From: Streptomyces sp. ISL-66
GTDB taxonomy: Bacteria; Actinomycetota; Actinomycetes; Streptomycetales; Streptomycetaceae
NCBI RefSeq assembly: GCF_018614135.1
Contig: NZ_JAGGOW010000041.1
Span: forward strand, 1-64,000
Direction: 5' to 3'
Length of the DNA stretch: 64,000 nucleotides
The position numbers and the translations under genes are program-made. Under the pieces are notes generated by a model. It did not search any database. It was not told the origin of the DNA and saw nothing but the letters and a program-made list of their open reading frames with translations. Positions 40,729-49,914 of this stretch are shown here, one piece after another. The stretch's first letter is position 1; every line of letters starts with the position of its first letter.

Positions 40729-41688
40729 ATGACGTCTGTGGTGCTGGCGCTCTATGACGGAGCCATGCTGTTCGAGGCCGTCGGAGCCTTCGAGGTGTTC
40801 GGTGTCGACCGCGAACTGGCCGACCCCTGGTACGACTTCAAGGTCTGCGGCCCGCAACACGGCCTGCTCGGCGGGTGGCTGCGCATCGACACTCCCCACG
40901 GGCTCGACGCCCTGGAGGAGGCGGACACCGTCATCGTCCCGTCCTGCGACGACGTCGAGGCGGATCCCCCGGCCGACTTGGTGGACGCCGTCCGCGCGGC
41001 CCACGAGCGCGGCGCCCGGATCATGTCGCTGTGCACCGGGGCGTTCGTGCTGGCCGCCGCGGGCGTGCTGGACGGGCGCCGTGCCACGACGCACTGGGCG
41101 CACGCCGCCGCCCTCGCGGACCGCTACCCGAAGGTCCGGGTCGACCCGGACGTCCTCTACGTCGACGAGGGCACCGTGCTGACCTCGGCCGGCAAGGCGG
41201 CCGGCATGGACCTGTGCCTGCACGTGGTCACCGTCGATCACGGCGCGGCGGTCGCCAACTCGCTCGCCCGCACCCTCGTCGTGCCTCCCCACCGCGCGGG
41301 CGGCCAGGCCCAGTTCGCCACCGTGCCCGTGGCGGCCGAGGCCGGCCACGCGTTCGCCGACCTGCTGCACTGGGTGAACGAACGGCTGCAGGAGCCGCTG
41401 ACCGTGCCCGACCTGGCGCGCCGGGCGAACATGAGCCCCCGCAATCTGACCCGGCGCTTCACCTCCGCGACCGGCGTCACCCCGCTGCGCTGGCTGCACA
41501 CCCAGCGCATCAACCGGGCTCGCGAGCTCCTGGAGACCACCGACCACGGCATCGAGTACATCGCCACCTGCACGGGCATGGGGACCGCGGCGACCCTGCG
41601 GCGCCACTTCCACCGCGCCCTCAGGGTGCCCCCGGACGCCTACCGGCGCACGTTCCGCAGCGCCCGGGGCGGTGCCGCGCGCATCTGA
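40729..41688 (+). CDS. GlxA-type transcriptional regulator (DJ-1/PfpI domain plus AraC HTH)
   Basis: The 319-residue product has a DJ-1/PfpI-like domain at about residues 1-185 (VVLALYDGAMLFEAVGAFEV, IVPSCDDVEADPPADLVDAV, RIMSLCTGAFVLAAAGVLDG). An AraC-type double helix-turn-helix occupies about 215-310 (LTVPDLARRANMSPRNLTRR, IATCTGMGTAATLRRHFHRA, VPPDAYRRTF). These regulators sense unknown ligands in the DJ-1-like part; the Cys in LCTGAF sits at the pocket nucleophile position. It is convergent with the MFS gene 41 bp on. A second GlxA-type regulator lies at 53541. Confidence 0.9.
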   Translation: MTSVVLALYDGAMLFEAVGAFEVFGVDRELADPWYDFKVCGPQHGLLGGWLRIDTPHGLDALEEADTVIVPSCDDVEADPPADLVDAVRAAHERGARIMSLCTGAFVLAAAGVLDGRRATTHWAHAAALADRYPKVRVDPDVLYVDEGTVLTSAGKAAGMDLCLHVVTVDHGAAVANSLARTLVVPPHRAGGQAQFATVPVAAEAGHAFADLLHWVNERLQEPLTVPDLARRANMSPRNLTRRFTSATGVTPLRWLHTQRINRARELLETTDHGIEYIATCTGMGTAATLRRHFHRALRVPPDAYRRTFRSARGGAARI

Positions 41689-41728
41689 CTAACCGCTCGG
41701 GGGACCGCATCCGTACCGGACCCGCGCG

Positions 41729-42994
41729 TCACCCCGCGTTCACCCGGTCCTGCCGGTCCTCCCGCGGCGGCCGGGCCCCGTGGTCGGCCGTCCTCGGACG
41801 GCGTCCCGCGAACACGAGGATCAGGACGAACGTCACCGCGAGCGAGGCCAGCCCGCCGCCCCACAACACGACCCGCACGCCCCAGTGGTCGGCGAGCCAG
41901 CCGCAGAGCAGGACGCCGACGGGGGTCGAGCCCGTGAAGATGAGGGAGTAGAGCGCCATCACCCGGCCGCGGTAGAGCGGATCGGTCCCCAGCTGGATCC
42001 GGTGGTTGGCGGCCTGGGCGAAGTACCCCGCCGCGAACCCGGTGGCGGCCAGGAGGAGCAGGGTCGTGAGGTAACCGGTCACCAGGCCGGCGGCGGTCTC
42101 CACGGCGGCGAAGGCGATGGCCGAGCCGAGAACGAGGCGCTGCGAGGGCCGTCCGCTGCGCACGGAGGTCGCGAAGGCGGCGGCCAGCGAACCGACCGCG
42201 AGCGCGGTGGTCAGCATCCCGAACGAGGCCGACCCGGCGTGGAACACGGTCTTGGCCAGCAGCGGCAGGACGAGCTGGAAGTTGAAGGCCAGCATGCCGA
42301 CGCAGGCGACCAGGGTCAGCGGCAGCACGAGGTCCGGACGGCCGGCGAGGTAGCGGAGCCCGTCGGACACCTTGGCGTCCTGCGGCCGGGTCTCGGCGCG
42401 CAGCAGTTCCTCGGGACGCATGCGCAGCAGTGCGGCGACCGTGGCCAGGTAGCTGACCGCGTTGAGAAGCACCACGGACACCACGCCGAACTGGCCGATC
42501 GCCACGCCCGCGATCGCGGGGCCGACGATGCGGGCGAGGTTGAAGTACGCGGCGCTCATTGCGGAGGCGTTGGGAAGCAGCTCGGGGCCGACCATCTCGC
42601 TCACGAACGACATGCGGGTCGGGGTCTCGACGGCCGTGACGGTGCCGAGGGCGAAGGCGAAGACGTAGACGTGCCAGAGCCGCTCGGCGCCGGAGAGCAG
42701 CAGGATGCCCAGCAGCAGCGCCAGCAAGCCGGCCGCGACATTGGTCAGGACGAGGAGGCGCCGTTTGTCGAGGCGGTCGGCGAGCCGCCCCGCGTAGAGG
42801 GTCAGCAGCAGGACGGGCGTGAACTGCAGCGCGGTGACGACGCCGAGGGTCTGCGCCGAGTCCCCGGACATCGACAGGACCAGCCAGTCCTGGGCGATGA
42901 ACATCATCCAGCCGCAGGTGACGGAGAGCACCTGGCCGACGGTGAAGTAGCGGAAGTTACGGACGGACAGGGACCGCAGGGAATGTCTCACCAT
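41729..42994 (-). CDS. MFS transporter, DHA3-like efflux type
   Basis: The 421-residue protein begins MVRHSLRSLSVRNFRYFTVG and has about 12 hydrophobic helices. The loop-2/3 signature reads LYAGRLADRLDKRRLLVLTN, and PTRMSFVSEMVGPELLPNAS is typical of the DHA3 or enterobactin-exporter branch. RIQLGTDPLYRGRVMALYSL marks the second half. It would export a drug, siderophore or metabolite in exchange for protons. It converges with the GlxA gene. The DUF1963 gene is divergent 191 bp away. Substrate unknown. Confidence 0.88.
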   Translation of the reverse strand: MVRHSLRSLSVRNFRYFTVGQVLSVTCGWMMFIAQDWLVLSMSGDSAQTLGVVTALQFTPVLLLTLYAGRLADRLDKRRLLVLTNVAAGLLALLLGILLLSGAERLWHVYVFAFALGTVTAVETPTRMSFVSEMVGPELLPNASAMSAAYFNLARIVGPAIAGVAIGQFGVVSVVLLNAVSYLATVAALLRMRPEELLRAETRPQDAKVSDGLRYLAGRPDLVLPLTLVACVGMLAFNFQLVLPLLAKTVFHAGSASFGMLTTALAVGSLAAAFATSVRSGRPSQRLVLGSAIAFAAVETAAGLVTGYLTTLLLLAATGFAAGYFAQAANHRIQLGTDPLYRGRVMALYSLIFTGSTPVGVLLCGWLADHWGVRVVLWGGGLASLAVTFVLILVFAGRRPRTADHGARPPREDRQDRVNAG

Positions 42995-43185
42995 GAGACC
43001 TTCTCGCCTACCGCGGTCGAGCCCGGGTCAAGCGGGCAACGGCACGCGGCGCGGACCCGTCGGGAAGGAGCCGCCAAGGTGAACGGGCCCGCGGCGCCCG
43101 CCCGCGACACCCACCCGCGGCGTCGTGGCCGGGTCCGCACCCTCGCCTCCAGCCGGTGTCCGCGCGCTGTCGTAGGGTCCGTTTC

Positions 43186-43866
43186 ATGACCACGACGCTG
43201 ATGACCTACGCAGGACCGGGTGAACCCGAGGCGCTGGCCACGCGCACGGGTGGATCCCCGCTGGCCCCTCCGGGGACGGCCTGGCCCCGCTGCGCGACGT
43301 GCGGAGGAGCGATGCGGTTCCTGGCCCAGATCGTGCCGGACGAACCCGACCGTCCGATCGGCCGGGACCACGCGGGGGCCGGTCTGGTCCTGGCGGTCTT
43401 CATGTGCCAGAACGATCCCGGCATGTGTGAGGAATGGAGTCCCACGGCCGGCGGCAACCGGGCCCTGCTCTTCCCCTCCGACGCGCTGCGGCCGATGCCC
43501 GTACCCGAGCCGGAGGGTGAGGGCGGTCAGGGCGGTGACGGAGGAGCCGCTCTCCGCCTCGGCGCCGTCAACGCCGTGACCCTGGTGTCCCTGCCCACAG
43601 ACGACTACGCCGGGGCGCGCGAGGAATGGGCCGGCCGCAGCGGGAACGACCCGGCGAACGTCCTGGGCCAGCTCGGCGGCCGGCCCGACTGGATCCAGGG
43701 CGACGAGACGCCCACCTGTCCCGACTGCGCCCGGCCCATGGACCTGGTGGCGCAGCTCGAGGAGGGACCGGACCACGCCACGGCCATGAACTTCGGCGGC
43801 GGCGGTTCGGCCTACGCCTTCGCCTGCGGGCCCTGCGCCCGGGCCGTGTTCCTCTGGCAGTGCTGA
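43186..43866 (+). CDS. DUF1963 (YwqG-like) protein
   Basis: The ATG at 43186 is chosen over one 30 bases earlier, which gives an atypical extension. The 226-residue product starts MTTTLMTYAGPGEPEALATR. The YwqG core follows: GGSPLAPPGTAWPRCATCGG, then MRFLAQIVPDEPDRPIG and FMCQNDPGMCEEWSPTAGGN. The C-terminal half holds LGQLGGRPDWIQGDETPTCP with CPDCARPMDLVAQLEEGPDH and a final CGPCARAVFLWQC. The Cys pairs suggest zinc binding. Its role in the cell is not known. It is followed by the convergent rhodanese gene. Confidence 0.78.
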   Translation: MTTTLMTYAGPGEPEALATRTGGSPLAPPGTAWPRCATCGGAMRFLAQIVPDEPDRPIGRDHAGAGLVLAVFMCQNDPGMCEEWSPTAGGNRALLFPSDALRPMPVPEPEGEGGQGGDGGAALRLGAVNAVTLVSLPTDDYAGAREEWAGRSGNDPANVLGQLGGRPDWIQGDETPTCPDCARPMDLVAQLEEGPDHATAMNFGGGGSAYAFACGPCARAVFLWQC

Positions 43867-43957
43867 GACCGGGATCCGGGTCCGGGTCTGATGCGCGGCC
43901 GGGCCCAGCAGGGAGGTTCGGGTTCGGCAGTGGGGGTCAGCAGGCGCAGCAAGGGGC

Positions 43958-44491
43958 TCAGCAGGCGCAGGAGATGCCCAAGCGCGGCGCGGTCAGGTCG
44001 TCGATCTGCCGCTGGTCCGTGCCCTGCGCGGTCTCGAAGGCGAAGCCCTCGCGCACCCAGTACTCGAAGCCGCCGATCATTTCCTTGACCTGGTAGCCGA
44101 GCCGGGCGAAGGCGAGCGCCGCACGCGTGGCGCCGTTGCAGCCGGGGCCCCAGCAGTACGTCACCACCGCCATCGACGGGTCGATCAGCTGCGGGGCGAG
44201 CTCGGCGATGCGCGCCGTGGGGATGTGCACCGCGTTCGGGATGTGCCCCTGGGCCCACGCCGCGTCGCTCCGGGAGTCCACGACCACCACGCCCGGAACA
44301 CCCGCCAGCAGGTCCGCCCGGACGTCCGAGACGTCCGCCTCGAAGGCCAGCCGGGCCGCGTAATGGGCGGCCGCGTCCACCGGAGCGGCGGCCGGAACCG
44401 ACAGGACGGCGGACGTGACGGCGGCCGGGAGGGCGGCCGAGGCGGGGGCGGGGACGAGGGTGGAGGCGAGGGCCGAGAGGGTGGCAGACAT
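43958..44491 (-). CDS. Rhodanese-like sulfurtransferase
   Basis: The 177-residue product has an Ala-rich N-terminus (MSATLSALASTLVPAPASAA) and one rhodanese domain at about residues 50-170. The conserved segments are VVVDSRSDAAWAQGHIPNAV and HIPTARIAEL. The active-site loop reads TYCWGPGCNGATRA, with Cys113 or Cys118 as the persulfide carrier. Rhodaneses move sulfur from thiosulfate or other donors. The loop is longer than the usual six residues, so substrate preference may be altered. It is a single-gene unit convergent with DUF1963. Confidence 0.85.
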   Translation of the reverse strand: MSATLSALASTLVPAPASAALPAAVTSAVLSVPAAAPVDAAAHYAARLAFEADVSDVRADLLAGVPGVVVVDSRSDAAWAQGHIPNAVHIPTARIAELAPQLIDPSMAVVTYCWGPGCNGATRAALAFARLGYQVKEMIGGFEYWVREGFAFETAQGTDQRQIDDLTAPRLGISCAC

Positions 44492-44700
44492 CGGTAGGGC
44501 TCCTTGTGCGTCGTGCGTACGGGGTGGGACTGAACCGGCCGCCGGCCTGGGCGGTTTCCCCTGCGGCGATGACTCAATCCTCGACTCCCCGGCCCGTGAC
44601 GACGAGTGGCGTGAACGCCGCCCTTCGTCAAGATCCCGCCAGCTCCGCCGACGCTCGGGCGGAGCGGCGAACACGGGCCGGGCGGTGCCGGACCCGATGC

Positions 44701-44759
44701 GCCCGTATCCCTACCTGTACCTGTACCCGTGCCCGTACCAGGAGCACCTGGATACGGGC
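44701..44759. terminator. Inverted repeat after the two-domain VOC gene
   Basis: gcccgtatcc (44701-44710) pairs with ggatacgggc (44750-44759). Between them lies a tacctg/tacccg microsatellite and a smaller ccagg-agca-cctgg hairpin. It sits 63 bp past the VOC stop on the minus strand, where a terminator is expected. The long loop makes this uncertain. Confidence 0.35.
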
Positions 44760-44821
44760 ACGTTCACACCCGACCGCGCGCGACCCCCGGCGGTGTCCGG
44801 GGGCGGGCGGGTGCGGGCGGG

Positions 44822-45601
44822 TCAGTTCGCTCGCGGCAGGGGCTTGAGCAGGGCGAAGACCGCGCCGCTCGGGTCCGCGAGCCATCCGATCCGCCCGACG
44901 TCAGGCACGTCCGCGCCCGGCATCAGGACCGTTCCGCCGCTGGTCCGCGCGGTGTCCACCACGGCGTCGACGTCCGCGACGGCGAAGTACGGCACCCAGC
45001 GCGCGTCGGTCTCCCCCTCCATCAGCGGCGCCACCCCGCCGAAGGAACCCGCGTCCTGGTCCCCCTCGCCGATGCTGAGCACCCGGTACGTCATCCCGGG
45101 TACGTCCATCTCCTTCGAGCGCAGCCCGAACAGCCCGCCGTAGAAGGCGACGGCAGCCGTCGGGTCCGGTACGTGGAGCTCCACCCAGCGCAGGGTGTTG
45201 TCGGCGGACGTCAGCGCGAGGCCCGGGGTCTTGCCCGGCTTCCAGATGGCGAAGTCGGCGCCCTGCGGGTCGGTGTACTGCGCGAGCCAGCCCTCCCCCA
45301 TGACGTCCATCGGCTCGACCCGGACGGTTCCGCCGCCGTCGCGCACGGCCCGCGTGGTCGCGTCCACGTCCTCGGACTGGAAGTACACCGTCCACGCGGA
45401 GGAGGCCCCGGGGTCCAGTTCGCCGACGGCCGCGACGGTCTTCCCGTCCACCTGGAAGAACCCGTACCCGCCCGTCTCGGGCCCGAGGAGCTGGAACTCC
45501 CAGCCGAACACGGCCCGGTAGAAGGCCGCGGCCCGGGGGATGTCGGGGCTGCCCAGGTCGATCCAGTTGGGCGAGCCGGTGCGGTAGTCGGTGCCGAGCA
45601 T
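44822..45601 (-). CDS. Two-domain VOC-family protein
   Basis: The ATG at 45601 has an aggagga site. The 259-residue product holds two glyoxalase-like modules. The first begins GSPNWIDLGSPDIPRAAAFY and has VFGWEFQLLGPETGGYGFFQ. The second begins LRWVELHVPDPTAAVAFYGG with LFGLRSKEMDVPGMTYRVLS. Both modules carry the 'DP-x-G-A-x-F' strand (TDPQGADFAIWKPG, ADPSGAVFALLKPL). Metal ligands are largely replaced, so it is probably a binding protein such as an antibiotic- or metabolite-sequestering type, not an enzyme. Transcribed alone. Confidence 0.8.
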   Translation of the reverse strand: MLGTDYRTGSPNWIDLGSPDIPRAAAFYRAVFGWEFQLLGPETGGYGFFQVDGKTVAAVGELDPGASSAWTVYFQSEDVDATTRAVRDGGGTVRVEPMDVMGEGWLAQYTDPQGADFAIWKPGKTPGLALTSADNTLRWVELHVPDPTAAVAFYGGLFGLRSKEMDVPGMTYRVLSIGEGDQDAGSFGGVAPLMEGETDARWVPYFAVADVDAVVDTARTSGGTVLMPGADVPDVGRIGWLADPSGAVFALLKPLPRAN

Positions 45602-45869
45602 GCGGTCCTCCTGCGATGGGTTCCGGATGCGGGGTGCCCGCGTAGGGGGCCCCTCACCTGGACGAATGGCGGTACACGTACGAGGATCCCCGCCGCGCCG
45701 CATTCACCCGGCCTGCCGCCGCCCGGTTCACCCGTCCGGTCCTGACGGACGGTCTCCCGGCAGAGGCTGGGTCGCGTTTCGCCTACCGGAGCGCCGCCAC
45801 CCGGGCCTTCACCGAGCTCGTCCGGCAGTGGGGCGGACGGGGCTCAGAGGGGGTTGCCGAATGACTAGT

Positions 45870-45882
45870 AGGAAACTTTCCT
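45870..45882. promoter_or_regulatory. AGGAAA-C-TTTCCT palindrome, resembling CsnR/ROK operators
   Basis: aggaaactttcct has perfect 6-bp arms and lies seven bases before a TAGCAT -10-like element (45889-45894), covering the -35 zone of the 46065 operon. Its form matches the palindromes known upstream of Streptomyces chitosanase genes, bound by the ROK-family repressor CsnR. The rest of the 463-bp gap shows no gene. Confidence 0.6.
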
Positions 45883-46064
45883 GTTTGCTAGCATCCCGAT
45901 TCGGCGGCCCGGCGCGGTGCCCGATCCCTCGTGCATGACGCGCTCAGCGAGAGCTCTGACCCGGCCGCCGTGACAGCGCCTTCCCCTGTCCTCCCAGCGG
46001 CCGGGGCGGCCGGCTCACGCACTGGTGCCAGCTCTCGTCATCCCCCAAGCCAGGGAGTACAGGA

Positions 46065-47414
46065 ATGCACCTGAACACCCAAGCTCCACGCCCCGTCCGC
46101 GCGTCGAACCGAACGATGGGAGTGGTCGTCGCCGCCGTACTGCTCCTCGTCGGCGGTCTGATCCTCGCCAATCCCGAGCGGGCCGGCGCCGCCGCCGACC
46201 CGGTCATCTCCCGCGGCAAGGCCGCCACCGCCTCCTCGAGCGAAACCTCCGCGCTCGGCCCGCAGAACGCCTTCGACGGCGACCAGGCGACCCGCTGGGC
46301 GAGCGCCGAGGGCAAGGACCCGCAGTGGATCCGCGTCGACCTCGGCGCGGACGCCACCGTCTCCCGTGTGAAGCTCAGCTGGGAGGCCGCGTACGCCAAG
46401 GTGTACCGCGTCGAGATATCGCCCGACGGCTCCACGTGGACCCGTCTCGCCAACGAGACCGCGGGCAACGGCGGCACCGACGACTGGACCGCCCTGTCCG
46501 GCAAGGGCCGTTACCTGCGCGTGTACGGCACCGCCCGCGGCACCGCCTACGGCTACTCGCTGCACGAGGTCGAGGTGTACGGCACCCCCGGCGGCGGCAC
46601 GCCCCCGGGAACCGGCGCCTTCACCGTGGTCGCCGCCGGCGACATCGCGGCCCAGTGCACCGCTTCCGACAGCGGCTGCGCGCACCCCAAGACCGCCGCA
46701 CTGGCCCAGAGGATCAACCCGAAGTTCTATCTGACGATGGGCGACAACCAGTACGACGACGCCCGGATCGCCGACTACCGCGCCTACTACGACAAGAGCT
46801 GGGGCGTCTTCAAGGACAAGACCCACCCGGTGCCGGGCAACCACGAGACGTACGACCCCGCCGGGCCCCTGTCCGGTTACAAGTCGTACTTCGGGGCGGT
46901 GGCCTACCCCCAGGGCAAGAGCTACTACAGCTTCAACGAAGGCAATTGGCACTTCATCGCCCTCGACTCCAACTCCTTCGACCAGAAGGCCCAGATCGAC
47001 TGGCTCAAGGCCGACCTCGCCGCGAACGGCAAGCAGTGCATCGCCGCCTACTGGCACCACCCCCTGTACTCCTCGGGCGGCCACGGCAACGACCCGGTCG
47101 GCAGGCCGGTCTGGAACATCCTCTACGGCGCCAAGGCCGACCTCGTGCTGAACGGGCACGACCACCACTACGAGCGCTTCGCCCCGCAGGACCCGAACGG
47201 CAAGGCCACCTCCGACGGGATCACCGAGATCGTCGGCGGCATGGGCGGCGCCGAGCCCTACGAGATCGAGAACGTCCAGCCCAACAGCCAGAAGCGGATC
47301 AGCGGCCCCTACGGCGTGCTGAAGCTCGACTTCACCGACTCGGGCTACAGCTGGACTTACGTCGACACCGACGGCAAGACCCAGGACACCAGCCCGAAGT
47401 ACACCTGCCACTGA
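46065..47414 (+). CDS. Secreted metallophosphoesterase with F5/8-type carbohydrate-binding domain
   Basis: The 449-residue product has a signal peptide (MGVVVAAVLLLVGGLILAN near residues 18-36). A discoidin/CBM32 domain spans about residues 48-175 (NAFDGDQATRWASAEGKDPQ, RVDLGADATVSRVKLSWE). The phosphoesterase domain, about 185-440, holds the metal motifs AAGDIAAQ, MGDNQYDD, PGNHETYD, WHHPLYSSGG and GHDHHYERF. It would remove phosphate from extracellular substrates while bound to glycans. It is first of three coupled genes (1-bp TGATG overlap with the MFS gene). The CsnR-like palindrome suggests induction by chitosan-type sugars. Confidence 0.88.
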   Translation: MHLNTQAPRPVRASNRTMGVVVAAVLLLVGGLILANPERAGAAADPVISRGKAATASSSETSALGPQNAFDGDQATRWASAEGKDPQWIRVDLGADATVSRVKLSWEAAYAKVYRVEISPDGSTWTRLANETAGNGGTDDWTALSGKGRYLRVYGTARGTAYGYSLHEVEVYGTPGGGTPPGTGAFTVVAAGDIAAQCTASDSGCAHPKTAALAQRINPKFYLTMGDNQYDDARIADYRAYYDKSWGVFKDKTHPVPGNHETYDPAGPLSGYKSYFGAVAYPQGKSYYSFNEGNWHFIALDSNSFDQKAQIDWLKADLAANGKQCIAAYWHHPLYSSGGHGNDPVGRPVWNILYGAKADLVLNGHDHHYERFAPQDPNGKATSDGITEIVGGMGGAEPYEIENVQPNSQKRISGPYGVLKLDFTDSGYSWTYVDTDGKTQDTSPKYTCH

Positions 47415-48742
47415 TGTACTTGGCGACCACAGGCCGCCGGGACACGTCGGCTGCGCCCCTTGCCGAAGGGGCGGGCCGGCGCGTCCCCGGCACCGTCCTG
47501 GCACTCGGCGCGGTCAGCCTCGTCACCGACGTCTCCTCCGAGATGGTCACCGCGGTCCTGCCGCTCTACCTCGTCCTCGGGCTCGGCCTCTCCCCCCTCC
47601 AATTCGGCTTCCTGGACGGCCTGCTGAACGGCGCGGCCTCGATCGTGCGCCTGCTCGGCGGCCACTTCGCCGACCGCGGCCAGCGGCACAAGAGGATCGC
47701 GGGCATCGGCTACGCCCTCTCCGCCTGCTCCCGCCTCGGCCTGCTGCTCGCGGGCGGCGCCACCGGCGGGATCGCGGCGGCCCTCGCCGCCGACCGGATC
47801 GGCAAGGGCATCCGTACGGCGCCGCGCGACGCGCTGATCACCCTCAGCAGCCACCCCGACGCGCTCGGCCGGTCCTTCGGCGTCCACCGGGCCATGGACA
47901 CCACCGGCGCCCTGCTCGGCCCGCTGGCCGCCTTCGCCCTGCTCTGGGCGACCGCGGGCGCGTACGACGCGGTGTTCTTCGTCAGCTTCTGCGCCGGCCT
48001 GCTCGGCGTCCTGCTCCTCGTGCTCTACGTTCCCGGCCGGCAACACACCGAACTGCCGGCGCTGCCCGCCCCCCGCGCGCCGAGTCCGTCCCGCCGCACG
48101 GGCAAGACCTTCGAGGCGCTGCGCGATCCCTACTTCCGGCGGGTGCTCGGGGCCGCCGCCCTGCTCGGCGCCGCCACCATCGGCGACGCCTTCGTCTACC
48201 TCCTGCTCCAGCGCCGACTCGGCCTCGGCGCCGGGTGGTTCCCGCTGCTGCCCCTCGGCGCGGCGGCCACCTACCTCCTGCTCGCCGTCCCCGCGGGCCG
48301 GATCGCGGACCGCGTCGGCCGCAGGCTGCCGTTCCTCTGCGGACACCTCGCGCTGCTCGGGACCTACGTCGCCCTGCTCGCCCCGTCCGGCGGCCCGGCC
48401 GGCCCGCTCCTGCTCGTACCCGTCCTCGCACTGCTGGGCATCTTCTACGCGACCACCGACGGGGTGCTGATGGCCCTCGCCGGGCCCGTCCTGCCCGCCG
48501 AGGGGCGGGCCCGCGGACTCGCCGTGCTCCAGACCGGCCAGGCGGTGGCCCGGATGGTCGCCGCCGCGGGCTTCGGCGCCGCGTGGACGGCATGGGGACC
48601 GGGCACCGCGCTCGGGGCCGCCACCGCCGCCCTGCTCGTCGCGCTGGTGGGCGGCTGGGTCCTGCTCCCCCGCGTCCCCGCCCGCGTCCCGGATCCCGCG
48701 GGGCCGCCCGGCACCCACACCCCCGAGAGGCGGACCGAATGA
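47414..48742 (+). CDS. MFS transporter
   Basis: The ATG at 47414 shares one base with the preceding stop. The 442-residue protein has about 12 helices. Its signature SSEMVTAVLPLYLVLGLGLS with LLGGHFADRGQRHKRIAGIG and ADRIGKGIRTAPRDALITLS is typical of MFS proteins with a charged loop-2/3. VPAGRIADRVGRRLPFLCGH marks the second half. Being co-translated with a secreted phosphatase and a propeller protein, it may export or import the phosphatase product or a linked metabolite. The substrate is otherwise unknown. The stop overlaps the next start by 4 bp (ATGA). Confidence 0.87.
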   Translation: MYLATTGRRDTSAAPLAEGAGRRVPGTVLALGAVSLVTDVSSEMVTAVLPLYLVLGLGLSPLQFGFLDGLLNGAASIVRLLGGHFADRGQRHKRIAGIGYALSACSRLGLLLAGGATGGIAAALAADRIGKGIRTAPRDALITLSSHPDALGRSFGVHRAMDTTGALLGPLAAFALLWATAGAYDAVFFVSFCAGLLGVLLLVLYVPGRQHTELPALPAPRAPSPSRRTGKTFEALRDPYFRRVLGAAALLGAATIGDAFVYLLLQRRLGLGAGWFPLLPLGAAATYLLLAVPAGRIADRVGRRLPFLCGHLALLGTYVALLAPSGGPAGPLLLVPVLALLGIFYATTDGVLMALAGPVLPAEGRARGLAVLQTGQAVARMVAAAGFGAAWTAWGPGTALGAATAALLVALVGGWVLLPRVPARVPDPAGPPGTHTPERRTE

Positions 48743-49851
48743 CTGCCGAAACCCTCAGCCCCGGCCCTGGCCACAGCCCCGGCCCTGGCCACAGCCCCGG
48801 CCCTGGCCACAGCCCCGGGCCGGGCCCCGGGCCCGGGGCCCGGCCGCCCCTCGGCCCGTGGGCCCGTACCGCCGCCGTGGTCACCGCGGTCGTGGTCCTC
48901 GCCGGCGGATCCATTGCCTACGCGGTGCACGCGGGCCACCGGCCGGAGCGCCGACAGGGCTCCGCCGACAGCTCGTTCGCCCTCGCCGGACCCGCCCTGT
49001 ACTTCCGGGATTCCGCCACGGGACGCGTCGCGCACCAACCGCCGCCCACGGCCCCCGGTGACGGCCCGGCCGCCGGTGCACGGGCCTTCGGCGGCCCGGT
49101 CTGCGACCGGTTCCACGCCGGCGGGGACACCGCCCTGTGCCTGCGCGCCGAGCCGGGGGTGCTGCCGAAGACGTACGCGATCGTCCTCGACCGGCGGCTG
49201 CGCGAGGTGCGCCGGATCACCGTGCCCGGCATCCCGACCCGGGCCCGCGTATCGGCCTCCGGCCGGATGGCGGCCTGGACGGTCTTCGCCACGGGCGACT
49301 CCTACGCCACCACCGCCTTCTCCACCAGGACCGCCGTCCTCGACCTGCGCAGCGGCTACCTCGTCAAGTCCCTGGAGGAGATACCCCTCACCATCGACGG
49401 CGCCCGGTACCACGCCCCCGACGTGAACTACTGGGGGGTGAGCTTCGCGCGCGACGACAACCGCTTCTACGCGACCGTCTCCAGCAAGGGGCGCACGTAC
49501 CTCGTCGAGGGGAACGTGAAGGACTGGTCGGCGAAGGCGTTGCGGGAGAACGTCGAATGCCCCTCCCTGTCACCCGACAACACCCGGCTCGCCTTCAAGA
49601 AGAAGGTCTCCGAAGACCCTGCCGCACCCTGGCGGCTGTACGTCCTCGACCTGGCGACCATGCGGGAGACACCGCTCGCCGAGACGCGCAACGTAGACGA
49701 CCAGGCCTCCTGGACGAACGACGGCACGGTCTCCTACGCGCTGCCGGGCGCGGACGGCCGCGCGAGCGACGTCTGGACCGTCCCAGCGGACGGCACCGGC
49801 GCCCCCGCACTGACCGTCCCGGGCGGCTCGTCCCCGGTGGTGGTGCGCTGA
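48739..49851 (+). CDS. Membrane-anchored TolB-like beta-propeller protein with SPGPGH repeats
   Basis: The 370-residue product starts at the ATG inside the MFS stop. It has a cytoplasmic Pro/Gly tail of three perfect SPGPGH repeats plus partial copies, encoded by 18-bp tandem units at 48757-48810. A membrane helix follows (ARTAAVVTAVVVLAGGSIAY), then an extracellular domain with PD40-like blades (RVSASGRMAAWTVFATGDSY, CPSLSPDNTRLAFKKKVSED, ASWTNDGTVSYALPGADGRA). Such propellers bind partners outside the membrane. It is the last gene of the phosphatase operon and may scaffold that enzyme. Repeat number may vary between strains. Confidence 0.78.
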   Translation: MTAETLSPGPGHSPGPGHSPGPGHSPGPGPGPGARPPLGPWARTAAVVTAVVVLAGGSIAYAVHAGHRPERRQGSADSSFALAGPALYFRDSATGRVAHQPPPTAPGDGPAAGARAFGGPVCDRFHAGGDTALCLRAEPGVLPKTYAIVLDRRLREVRRITVPGIPTRARVSASGRMAAWTVFATGDSYATTAFSTRTAVLDLRSGYLVKSLEEIPLTIDGARYHAPDVNYWGVSFARDDNRFYATVSSKGRTYLVEGNVKDWSAKALRENVECPSLSPDNTRLAFKKKVSEDPAAPWRLYVLDLATMRETPLAETRNVDDQASWTNDGTVSYALPGADGRASDVWTVPADGTGAPALTVPGGSSPVVVR

Positions 49852-49914
49852 GCCCGGTGCGGCGCGGGCGCGGCCGGTGACGCGTCCGGTGCGGCGGGGA
49901 CGTCCGGGCCCAGC

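Noticed and set aside
42988..43776. 262-codon minus-strand frame opposite the DUF1963 gene
   Set aside because: Antisense shadow. The plus-strand DUF1963 motifs and Cys pairs are clear.
46025..47413. Open frame joined upstream of the MFS transporter
   Set aside because: It lies over the metallophosphoesterase in a shifted frame. The MFS sequence begins at 47414 with TGATG coupling.
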